Assembly: GCA_018715465.1 (NCBI GenBank)
Contig: DVLN01000109.1
Span: 1 to 13,829, forward strand
Length of the DNA: 13,829 nt
Source of the DNA: Candidatus Faecivivens stercorigallinarum
GTDB taxonomy: Bacteria; Bacillota; Clostridia; Oscillospirales; Ruminococcaceae
Reading direction: 5' to 3'
Notes under the pieces: generated by a model
What the model was told of the DNA's origin: nothing
What the model saw: the letters and a program-made list of their open reading frames with translations, nothing else
Databases searched by the model: none
Part shown: positions 1 to 6,043 of the stretch, piece after piece
How positions within the stretch are numbered: position 1 is the first letter of the stretch
How the letters are laid out: the number at the start of each line of letters is the position of its first letter
Translations under genes and position numbers: made by a program

Positions 1-50
1 CGTCGTGCACCTCAGTTCAGCAAGAGATAATCTTCCCGTTTGGGATATCA

Positions 51-83
51 AAAACCCCGGAACTTTTCGGTTTCCGGGGTTTT
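51..83. terminator. Rho-independent terminator of an upstream unit
   Basis: A perfect 12-bp stem (AAAACCCCGGAA at 51-62 pairs with 72-83) closes a 9-nt loop and ends in TTTTCGTTT. The minus strand also has a T run after the stem, so it may work both ways. It sits directly upstream of the GNAT gene and probably ends a transcript that begins outside the window. No coding region is recognisable in bases 1-50. Confidence 0.85.
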
Positions 84-108
84 CGTTTACATAAAAATAG
101 GAGGAAAA

Positions 109-615
109 ATGGAGATTCGGTTTGCACAGCCGGAAGATTTACAGCAGATTGCACAGCTGTATATTTCCAATCATAAAAAGACATATCGCGGGCTGTTGGC
201 TGATGAATACCTGGAAGGGCTGACCCTGGAGTATGGGCTGGATAAATGGACCCGCTATTCGGCGGAACATGGCGGTAAGATCTGGGTAGCCTGTGACCAG
301 GGGAATTTTGCAGGTTTTGCGGCGGGGATGGAAGATACCAGTCTGCCGGACACCTGGTACCTGGATTCTCTTCATGTCCTTCCCGAAGCGCGGGGCAAGG
401 GAGTTGGAACCAGGCTGATCATTGAGATGGGAAGATATGCACTGGAAAATGGTTATGCAAAAATGAGCATCTGCATTGTCCGGGGCAATGATACGGCTGG
501 TGCCTTGTACCGGAAACTTGGCGCGAAGCACCTGATGTATTTTGAGGACAGCTTTGGCGGGACAAAATCCCAGTCGGAAAAGCTGGTTTGGGAAGACCTG
601 ACAGTTTTTAAATAA
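109..615 (+). CDS. GNAT family N-acetyltransferase
   Basis: This 168-residue protein is a complete single-domain GNAT acetyltransferase, which moves an acetyl group from acetyl-CoA to an amine. The acetyl-CoA binding motif A is clear: a beta strand LDSLHV (85-90) leads into R95-G-K-G98-V-G100 and a helix. The strand SICIV (120-124) and the NDTAGALYRKLGAK segment (127-140) form the usual motif B end. The start at 109 is chosen because a perfect AGGAGG (99-104) lies 4 nt before it. An in-frame ATG at 40 would translate through the terminator hairpin and has no ribosome site. It is cytoplasmic. The substrate cannot be read from sequence; small amines, antibiotics, or protein N-termini are all possible. 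No good promoter is visible between the upstream hairpin and the start. It stands alone, convergent with the alpha-galactosidase gene. Confidence 0.9.
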   Translation: MEIRFAQPEDLQQIAQLYISNHKKTYRGLLADEYLEGLTLEYGLDKWTRYSAEHGGKIWVACDQGNFAGFAAGMEDTSLPDTWYLDSLHVLPEARGKGVGTRLIIEMGRYALENGYAKMSICIVRGNDTAGALYRKLGAKHLMYFEDSFGGTKSQSEKLVWEDLTVFK

Positions 616-628
616 GGGTTCAGTATGA

Positions 629-667
629 AAAAGGCAGGCTCCTGCAACAAGCGGGGGCCTGCCTTTT
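629..667. terminator. Bidirectional terminator between GNAT and alpha-galactosidase genes
   Basis: A 17-bp stem (629-645 with 651-667, two G-T pairs) has a 5-nt AACAA loop. It is flanked by AAAA on the left and TTTT on the right. It lies between two converging genes, 13 nt after the GNAT stop and 22 nt past the alpha-galactosidase stop, so it can end transcripts from both sides. Confidence 0.9.
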
Positions 668-689
668 CAGTTATACTTTGGAGAAAAGA

Positions 690-2870
690 TTAATCTATCC
701 GTTCCAGCTTGATCATGACTGCTTCACGGTCCCGGAGGTTGAGCAGCGACAGGTTCAGTCCGCCGTGCATCAATGCGCCGCCGGTATAGACCAGACCGCT
801 GGCCGGGTCACGGTAGCGGGCGTTCTCATCCAGTCCCCGCAGTTTGAGGATACGGATGTTGACCACTCTGACCAGTACCGAAACACAGCCGACCAGGACA
901 TTTTTGCCGTCGGCAGACACGATTTCCCAGGCGCCGGCCTCATGGGTGTTCATCAGCCGGTAGTAGCTGCCATCGCGGATAATCGGGGCGTATTCATGGT
1001 ACTGCCGGATCTGATCGGCGATTTCCGCCTTTTCAGCGTCGGAGAGTTTGGAGATATCCAGCTCGTAGCCAAAGCTGCCGCCCATTGCGACGACGCCTCT
1101 GGTATTGAGAGAGGTAACTCTGCCGGTCTGATGGTTGGGGGAAGCGCTGACATGAGCGCTCATTGAAGAGGGCGGATAGACGATCGAGGTACCATACTGG
1201 ATGGTCAGCCGTTCGATCGGGTCGGTATCGTCGCTGGTCCAGATCTGAGGCGAGTAGTAGAGCATACCGGGGTCAAACCGTCCGCCGCCGCCCGAGCAGC
1301 CTTCCAGCAGCAGATCGGGGAAAGCGGTCAGCAGCCGTTCCAGCAGCGCATACAACCCCAGCATATACCGGTGGCCGACTTCCTTTTGCTGTTCCGGGGG
1401 CAGCAGGGCGGAGCCGACTTCCGTCAGGTTGCGGTTGAAGTCCCATTTGACATACTCGATTTTTGCACTGCTGAGGACAGCGGAGATGCTGTCAAACAGA
1501 TAGTCCTGGACATCCTGCCTGGACATATCCAGCACATACTGCCATCTTGCGGGGGAGTTGGGCCGTCCGGGCAGCTGCAAAGCCCAGTCGGGGTGCGCAC
1601 GGTAGAGATCGGAGACAGGCGAGATCATCTCCGGTTCAAACCAGATACCCATCTGCATTCCGAGCTTGTGCAGCTCATCCGACAAGTGTCCCAACCCGAG
1701 CGGGAGCTTGTTCTGGTCGACATACCAGTCTCCGAGGGAGGAATGGTCGTCATCCCGGTGGCCGAACCAGCCATCGTCCATGACCAGCATTTCAATGCCG
1801 AGCGGGGCGGCGGCACGAGCGATCTGGAGCAGTTTTTCCTCATTGAATTCAAAGTAGGTTGCTTCCCAGTTGTTGATGATGATGGGGCGGTCACGGTCGC
1901 GCCAGGGGCCGCGGATCAGGTGACGGCTGTACAGCTTGTGATAGGTGCGGCTCATTCCGCCGATACCGGTATCGGAGTAGACCATGACCGTTTCGGGGGT
2001 GTCAAACCGTTCACCCGGATTCAACCGCCAGCCGAAGCCGTCCGGGTTGATACCGCAGAGGACGCGGGTCTGACCCAGGCTGTCGACTTCGGTTTCAATT
2101 GCGAAGCTGCCCGAGTAGACCAGTGAAAAGCCGAAGACTTCGCCCATTTCTTCCGAAGCGTCCTTTTCAACCAACGCTGCAAAGGGGTTGTGGATATGGC
2201 CGGAGGAGCCGCGCAGACTGGAGATCCGCTGTCCGCCATGGGTCAGCGGAGTACGTTCAGGGGTACGTTCCATCGCCCAGGAGCCCCACAGGTGCAGCAG
2301 GTCATAGTTGTTGGTCGGGAAGTCGGTCGAGGAGGAATAGATCTTGTCCAGCGTGATCAGCTGATCGCCGCGGTTTTCCGCCCGGACGCTTCTGGTGATG
2401 ACCGGATAGTCCCGGAAGACGGTATAAATCAGCGTGACGGTCAGGCCGGTATGGTCCTGCATTTCGATTTCGAGTGTATCTGCATCCTGTTCACTGGCAT
2501 AGGTTGCGGGAAGACCGGGGATTGCCGGCTTGCCAGCATAGATCTTGTGGGAGCGGTAGCGCAGGTCGACAGCAGGGCTGCCGTCCGCGCCGACTGCCTG
2601 GATTGCAGTGGGGCGGAAATCGCCGGTACCATAGCAGGGGTACTCCATCATGGCCGTCGCGAGGGAGACCAGTTCATCCTCCTGGGGAGGGTTGGGGAAG
2701 AAGGAACCCTGCGGGAGAACAGGCGCGAGGGTTTCAAACCGGTAGTCACCGTCGGGGAGATTGTGGCCGTAATAGAGGTGGGCCAGATAGCCGGAAGAGG
2801 TGATCTGCATGACCAGCGAGGAGCCGGAGGAGCGGAGATGAAAAACTTTGTTTTCAAATGAAATAGACAT
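690..2870 (-). CDS. Alpha-galactosidase, glycoside hydrolase family 36
   Basis: The enzyme removes terminal alpha-1,6-galactose from melibiose, raffinose and related oligosaccharides, or from galactomannan side chains. The 726-residue length fits bacterial GH36 enzymes such as AgaA of Geobacillus. An N-terminal beta-sandwich is followed by a TIM barrel and a small C-terminal beta domain. Hallmarks are NNWEATYF (333-340), the MDDGWFG loop with Asp365 and Asp366, WFEPEM (410-415), KWDFNR with the likely nucleophile Asp477, CSGGGGRFD (525-533), and SDDTD with the likely acid/base Asp547. No signal peptide is seen, so it acts in the cytoplasm on imported sugars. The start is uncertain: ATG 2870 and ATG 2876 are both possible, a TTG at 2918 is also in frame, and none has a Shine-Dalgarno sequence. 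The gene follows the SagB-type oxidoreductase gene by 60 nt and is probably co-transcribed. No sugar transporter or sugar regulator is adjacent, which is unusual for such a gene. Confidence 0.95.
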   Translation of the reverse strand: MSISFENKVFHLRSSGSSLVMQITSSGYLAHLYYGHNLPDGDYRFETLAPVLPQGSFFPNPPQEDELVSLATAMMEYPCYGTGDFRPTAIQAVGADGSPAVDLRYRSHKIYAGKPAIPGLPATYASEQDADTLEIEMQDHTGLTVTLIYTVFRDYPVITRSVRAENRGDQLITLDKIYSSSTDFPTNNYDLLHLWGSWAMERTPERTPLTHGGQRISSLRGSSGHIHNPFAALVEKDASEEMGEVFGFSLVYSGSFAIETEVDSLGQTRVLCGINPDGFGWRLNPGERFDTPETVMVYSDTGIGGMSRTYHKLYSRHLIRGPWRDRDRPIIINNWEATYFEFNEEKLLQIARAAAPLGIEMLVMDDGWFGHRDDDHSSLGDWYVDQNKLPLGLGHLSDELHKLGMQMGIWFEPEMISPVSDLYRAHPDWALQLPGRPNSPARWQYVLDMSRQDVQDYLFDSISAVLSSAKIEYVKWDFNRNLTEVGSALLPPEQQKEVGHRYMLGLYALLERLLTAFPDLLLEGCSGGGGRFDPGMLYYSPQIWTSDDTDPIERLTIQYGTSIVYPPSSMSAHVSASPNHQTGRVTSLNTRGVVAMGGSFGYELDISKLSDAEKAEIADQIRQYHEYAPIIRDGSYYRLMNTHEAGAWEIVSADGKNVLVGCVSVLVRVVNIRILKLRGLDENARYRDPASGLVYTGGALMHGGLNLSLLNLRDREAVMIKLERID

Positions 2871-2930
2871 ACACATTACGCCGCATGCGCGGACTTGGCA
2901 GAAGGAAACAACGGACAAAATATACAGACA

Positions 2931-3770
2931 TTACAGGTTCTGTTCCCGGACGAAACGGTAAAAATCCTGTTCAGCCTGCTGGTTTTCGGCCGAGACGGTC
3001 CCGACCGGCATTGTATACACAGGAAATTCCTCTATCCCGTCGATCTCAAGCATCCGGCAGCAGAGCTCGTGCTCAAACGCTGCGACACCGCAGCATCCCA
3101 GCCCAACCCCCTCAGCCGCGAGGTAGAGGTTCTGTCCCAGGTGCCCGGCGTCGATCAGGGCGACCCGATGGGCATAGATCCCGTACCGCCATTCGGCGCG
3201 GTAGGCGACCATCGACCAATAGAAGACGACGTTTGCCTTAGCAGCCCACTTCTGACCGGACAGACTGTCAGCGATCTGTTCGTCAAAATTTTCCGGCAGG
3301 CCGAGAAATTCCAGCGCGTGTTCCATCGGCAGATAGTGGTAGATGCCGGGCCGCAGTCCGTCCACCAGCCGAACCGCCAGATAGGTCTCGAACGGGTGAC
3401 GGGCGCCGCCGCTGGGGACAGTGCGCAGGGTCGCATAGGCTTTGCCGCGCAGTTCTTTGATTCCCTGGGTTGCCCAGAGCAGAAAAGACAGCTGTGCAAG
3501 ACTGACCGGCTGTTCGGTGTAGACCCGCTGGCTCTTGCGGTCGCGGAAGAGGGCATACAGGTCGTTTTTGCAATCCAGCCCGGAGAAATCCAGCGGCAGA
3601 GGGATATGGCTGTCTGCCGGGCGCATCGCGTCCTTGACCAGCGGGGGCTGGGGAAGGCGCTGCTGCTGATCGGAGACAAAATCCTCCTGATAAGGGTCGT
3701 TTGCCCGGTAGCCTTTCATAAAGTCACGGTTTTTGTCAATGATCTGCTGTTGCAGGACGGAGTCCAGCAA
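2931..3770 (-). CDS. SagB-type FMN-dependent oxidoreductase (nitroreductase fold)
   Basis: This belongs to the SagB/McbC-like branch of the nitroreductase superfamily, FMN proteins that oxidise azolines in toxin clusters or, when stand-alone, have unknown substrates. Seen with the start at 3770 (279 residues): KNRDFMK near the N-terminus, RDRKSQRVY (76-84) as the usual FMN phosphate-binding stretch, the LSFLLWATQGI helix, VPSGGARHPFETYLAV (118-133), GLRPGIYHY (138-146), and DAGHLGQNLYLAAEGVGLGCCGVAAF (207-232). The family normally begins a few residues before KNRDFMK. A TTG at 3770 preceded by GGAGGTG fits this; an in-frame ATG at 3830 would add 20 Pro/Arg-rich residues, has no ribosome site, and lies almost on the predicted transcription start. 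No partner cyclodehydratase or precursor peptide is near, so a thiazole toxin pathway is not supported. It is the first gene of a probable two-gene unit with the alpha-galactosidase. Confidence 0.88.
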   Translation of the reverse strand: MLDSVLQQQIIDKNRDFMKGYRANDPYQEDFVSDQQQRLPQPPLVKDAMRPADSHIPLPLDFSGLDCKNDLYALFRDRKSQRVYTEQPVSLAQLSFLLWATQGIKELRGKAYATLRTVPSGGARHPFETYLAVRLVDGLRPGIYHYLPMEHALEFLGLPENFDEQIADSLSGQKWAAKANVVFYWSMVAYRAEWRYGIYAHRVALIDAGHLGQNLYLAAEGVGLGCCGVAAFEHELCCRMLEIDGIEEFPVYTMPVGTVSAENQQAEQDFYRFVREQNL

Positions 3771-3840
3771 TTGATACACCTCCAGAGGGACAGGCGGTGG
3801 GAGGGCATCCCGCCGGCCGGTGCCGTTCATTTATATACAG

Positions 3841-3869
3841 ATTATACCATAATTTAAACCAAAAGGAAA
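3841..3869 (-). promoter_or_regulatory. Extended -10 promoter for the oxidoreductase/alpha-galactosidase unit
   Basis: On the minus strand a perfect TATAAT (3841-3846) is preceded by TGG (3847-3849), an extended -10 element. A weak -35 TTTCCT (3864-3869) lies 17 nt upstream. Transcription should start near 3834. That leaves only a few bases before the ATG at 3830 and so favours the TTG start at 3770. Confidence 0.7.
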
Positions 3870-3945
3870 GCAGGATATGCCATATTTTATAGAATTTTTG
3901 CCTACCCGACGAATCGTAGAGAAAAAAGGGTGAAGAAGTGCCCAG

Positions 3946-3979
3946 CTTGTCAACCTGATTGAAAAAGATGGTTGACAAG
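3946..3979. promoter_or_regulatory. BirA-type operator 1 upstream of bioY
   Basis: The inverted repeat CTTGTCAACC-N14-GGTTGACAAG has perfect 10-bp arms. This matches the layout of Firmicutes biotin repressor (BirA) sites, long arms of TTGTnAACC type spaced by about 14-15 nt. The right arm contains the bioY -35 box (TTGACA, 3972-3977), so a bound repressor would block RNA polymerase. Assignment to BirA rests on arm sequence, spacing and the bioY gene downstream. Confidence 0.8.
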
Positions 3980-4000
3980 TTGGACGCAGCGGGATATACT
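3972..4000 (+). promoter_or_regulatory. Sigma-A promoter of bioY
   Basis: A perfect -35 TTGACA (3972-3977) and a -10 TATACT (3995-4000) are separated by 17 nt. The start point should fall near 4007, inside the second BirA-type operator. Confidence 0.88.
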
Positions 4001-4002
4001 AA

Positions 4003-4040
4003 TTCTTGTCAACCATAAGCAAAATATAGGTTGACAAGAA
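4003..4040. promoter_or_regulatory. BirA-type operator 2 over the bioY start point
   Basis: A second copy of the same inverted repeat has 12-bp perfect arms (TTCTTGTCAACC and GGTTGACAAGAA) and again a 14-nt spacer. It begins 3 nt after the -10 box and ends at the bioY ribosome site (AAGGAG, 4039-4044). The two operators are 59 bp apart centre to centre and bracket the promoter. As RNA, the arms could also fold into a hairpin next to the ribosome site. Confidence 0.82.
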
Positions 4041-4052
4041 GGAGAATAACCG

Positions 4053-4571
4053 ATGCAAAATACTAGAATCCTGTCCCTCACCCAGATTGCCCTTTGTGCG
4101 GCATTTATTATGGTGTGCAGCTATATTATAATTCCGCTGCCCTTTTTTCCCGTCCCGGTTACTGCCCAGACGCTGGGGATCACCCTGACCGGGCTGATGC
4201 TGCGGCCAAAGCAGGCGGGCGGAGCGGTTATTGTCTTTATTCTGCTGGCGGCGGTACTGGGGAAATTTAGTTTCGGGCCATCGGTCGGATATTTTGTCGG
4301 ATTTTTTCTGTCGGCGGTCGTGGTATCGCTGGCCAAAGGCAAAGGCATAAACCTGTTCCGTTTTTTGGGGGCAGCGCTGTTGGGAATTATCGTGACCGAT
4401 ATCCCGGGGATGATTGGCATGATGCTGGTGCTGGATATTCCGGTGCAGACGGCACTGATCGAAGGGGCTGTTATTTTTTTGCCGGGGGACCTGTGTAAGG
4501 CAGTGCTGGCAGCACTGGCTGCTGTTCCGCTGAGACAGGCGCTCGGAAAGGCGGGCATGCTGCGGTCATAA
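4053..4571 (+). CDS. bioY: BioY, substrate-binding (S) component of the biotin ECF transporter
   Basis: BioY binds biotin in the membrane and delivers it to the cell, in most Firmicutes with a shared EcfA/EcfA'/EcfT energising module. The 172 residues are the usual length. About six hydrophobic segments are visible (roughly 9-29, 31-50, 56-74, 77-95, 103-127, 137-158). The family-typical features PFFPVPVTAQTLGITLTGL (30-48) and GPSVGYFVGF (75-84) are present. The start has AAGGAG 8 nt upstream. No EcfA or EcfT gene lies in the window, so it is a stand-alone group II type component. Two BirA-type operators flank its promoter, which implies repression when biotin is plentiful. The transcript is monocistronic: it is ended by the hairpin at 4626. 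Confidence 0.96.
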   Translation: MQNTRILSLTQIALCAAFIMVCSYIIIPLPFFPVPVTAQTLGITLTGLMLRPKQAGGAVIVFILLAAVLGKFSFGPSVGYFVGFFLSAVVVSLAKGKGINLFRFLGAALLGIIVTDIPGMIGMMLVLDIPVQTALIEGAVIFLPGDLCKAVLAALAAVPLRQALGKAGMLRS

Positions 4572-4625
4572 ATTGTTCATAGGGGACTGAAACAAAAAAA
4601 TAAAATGTTTACAAAAGAATCTGCG

Positions 4626-4657
4626 GACGCACCTTGACTTGTGCGTCTCTTTTTTTT
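4626..4657 (+). terminator. bioY terminator, overlapping the tetR promoter
   Basis: A 7-bp stem GACGCAC (4626-4632) / GTGCGTC (4641-4647) with an 8-nt loop is followed by TCT and a run of eight T. The loop contains the tetR -35 box, and the last T of the run is the first base of the tetR -10 box. Confidence 0.82.
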
Positions 4658-4662
4658 ATAAT
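4634..4662 (+). promoter_or_regulatory. Promoter of the tetR-ABC operon
   Basis: The -35 TTGACT (4634-4639) and perfect -10 TATAAT (4657-4662) are 17 nt apart. The start is predicted near 4669, within the palindromic operator. The promoter is superimposed on the bioY terminator. Confidence 0.82.
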
Positions 4663-4667
4663 AAAAG

Positions 4668-4681
4668 TGAACAGGTGTTCA
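4668..4681. promoter_or_regulatory. Palindromic operator, probably bound by the TetR regulator
   Basis: TGAACA-GG-TGTTCA is a perfect 14-bp inverted repeat, with further partial symmetry in the A/T flanks. It covers the predicted transcription start, 6 nt after the -10 box and 32 nt before the tetR start codon. Its size, symmetry and place fit autoregulation by the TetR protein encoded directly downstream. Confidence 0.72.
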
Positions 4682-4713
4682 TTTTTAAAACGGACAATAA
4701 GGAGGGATACAGT

Positions 4714-5310
4714 ATGCAAAAGCCAAAGGAAGAGATTCGCCGTGCGATCTTGCAGGCTGCTGAGGATGAATTTTATAAGGAAGGTTTCCGCAGCAGTTCG
4801 ATGCGTCGGATTGCGGCGAAAGCGGGAATTTCACCGGGGAATATCTACGGGTATTTCAGCGGCAAGACCGAGCTGTTCCAGGCAGTTGTCTGCCCGGCAA
4901 TCGAGGCGGTTAAAGAAGCACTGCGTACGCCCTACCGCTGTCAGTACCAGGGTGTATTGCGGGAGGTTGCCAGACAGATTGCCGAGACCTTCCGTCAGCA
5001 CCGTATCCCGGTCCTGATTCTGGCCTATCATGCGGACGGTTCGCCTTATGAAGGAATCGACGCGGTGCTCAGCCGGGAGATAGCCCGACGGGTCTACCGG
5101 GAGCTGCTGCCGACCCTGCCATCGGAGATGCGGTCACGGCTGCTTGCGGAGATGATGGGGCAGGCGCTGCTGCGGGGGATGCTGGAGATGTTTTCAGCGC
5201 CGCGGGAGCAGCAGGAGATTGAGCAGGCGCTGGAGAGTTTTCTGGAACTGATGTGCGGGGTTGTCGGTCACGAAAAGGAGACGGCGGACGGCATGGACAA
5301 CGCCGGATAA
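4714..5310 (+). CDS. TetR/AcrR family transcriptional regulator
   Basis: A 198-residue one-component repressor. The N-terminal helix-turn-helix domain is typical (residues about 7-53): ILQAAEDEFYKEGF, then SSSMRRIAAKAGISPGNIYGYFSGKTELF, with the YGYFSGK turn of the family near 43-49. The remaining helices form the ligand-binding and dimer domain, whose ligand cannot be predicted. The start is at 4714, with AAGGAGG (4699-4705) 8 nt upstream; upstream in-frame codons lie across the promoter and are not used. It is the first gene of a three-gene operon with an ABC ATPase 18 nt downstream and a giant permease. It most likely represses this operon through the palindrome at 4668 until an effector, perhaps the exported compound, is bound. 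Confidence 0.93.
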   Translation: MQKPKEEIRRAILQAAEDEFYKEGFRSSSMRRIAAKAGISPGNIYGYFSGKTELFQAVVCPAIEAVKEALRTPYRCQYQGVLREVARQIAETFRQHRIPVLILAYHADGSPYEGIDAVLSREIARRVYRELLPTLPSEMRSRLLAEMMGQALLRGMLEMFSAPREQQEIEQALESFLELMCGVVGHEKETADGMDNAG

Positions 5311-5328
5311 CGAAAAGGGTGATGATCA

Positions 5329-6030
5329 ATGAGTTATGTTGAGCTAAAAGACGTCTATAAGCGGTACCGGATGGGAGAAGTCACCATCACCGCGTCCAAT
5401 GGCGTCAATTTTTCGATTGAAAAGGGCGAGTTTGCGGTCATCGTCGGTGAATCAGGCGCCGGCAAGACGACGATCCTGAACATTCTGGGCGGGATGGACA
5501 GCTGTGATGAAGGACAGGTGCTGGTGGACGGCAAGGACGTCGCGAAGCTGACACCGCGCCAGCTGATCGAATACCGGCGGCTGGATATCGGGTTTGTTTT
5601 CCAGTTTTACAATCTGGTGCCCAACCTGACGGCAAAGGAGAATGTCGAACTGGCCACTCAGATCTGTCCTGGGGCGATGGATGCTGCCGAAGTGCTCGGG
5701 CTGGTTGGCCTGGGGGACCGTCTGGACAATTTCCCGGCCCAGCTTTCGGGCGGGGAACAGCAGCGGGTATCCATCGCGCGTGCGCTGGCAAAGCGGCCGA
5801 AACTGCTGCTCTGCGACGAGCCGACCGGTGCACTGGATTATAACACCGGCAAAAATATTCTCAAGCTGTTGCAGGACACCTGCCGTGCCCAGCAGATGAC
5901 GGTTGTGCTGATCACCCATAACCAGGCGATCACCCCGATGGCCGACCGGGTCATCCGCATCAAGAACAGTAAGGTGGAAAAGATCAGGACAAACGCCCAT
6001 CCGATCCCGGTCGAAGAGATTGAATGGTGA
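5329..6030 (+). CDS. ABC transporter ATP-binding protein, MacB/LolD/SalX type
   Basis: The ATPase subunit drives the neighbouring FtsX-type permease. At 233 residues it is a single full nucleotide-binding domain: Walker A GESGAGKTT (40-48), Q-loop Gln92 in FVFQFYNLVPNLTAKENV, signature LSGGEQQRVSIARAL (139-153), Walker B LLLCDEP with catalytic Glu164, D-loop ALD, and switch His197 in ITHN. The motif LVPNLTAKENV after the Q-loop is characteristic of the MacB/LolD group, which works by mechanotransmission rather than classical transmembrane passage. The start at 5329 is preceded by AAAGGGTGATG. The permease begins 13 nt after its stop, so the two are co-translated as a pair. All catalytic motifs are intact. 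Confidence 0.95.
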   Translation: MSYVELKDVYKRYRMGEVTITASNGVNFSIEKGEFAVIVGESGAGKTTILNILGGMDSCDEGQVLVDGKDVAKLTPRQLIEYRRLDIGFVFQFYNLVPNLTAKENVELATQICPGAMDAAEVLGLVGLGDRLDNFPAQLSGGEQQRVSIARALAKRPKLLLCDEPTGALDYNTGKNILKLLQDTCRAQQMTVVLITHNQAITPMADRVIRIKNSKVEKIRTNAHPIPVEEIEW

Positions 6031-6043
6031 GAGGAGTGGGACT

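Noticed and set aside
40..108. N-terminal extension of the GNAT protein from the ATG at 40
   Set aside because: It would translate a terminator hairpin and lacks a ribosome site, while ATG 109 has a perfect AGGAGG.
2871..2918. Extension of the alpha-galactosidase to the TTG at 2918
   Set aside because: No ribosome site, and the extra Cys-rich residues are not expected; GH36 homologues start near MSISFENKVF.
2931..3770. A SagBCD-type thiazole/oxazole toxin cluster
   Set aside because: No cyclodehydratase, YcaO protein or precursor peptide is encoded nearby; only the oxidoreductase homologue is present.
2895..3857. A 320-codon plus-strand frame opposite the SagB-type gene
   Set aside because: No family features or start signals; the minus-strand frame carries clear nitroreductase motifs.
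4003..4052. A riboswitch in the bioY leader
   Set aside because: The leader is only about 45 nt and is fully explained by the second BirA-type operator; no known biotin riboswitch exists.
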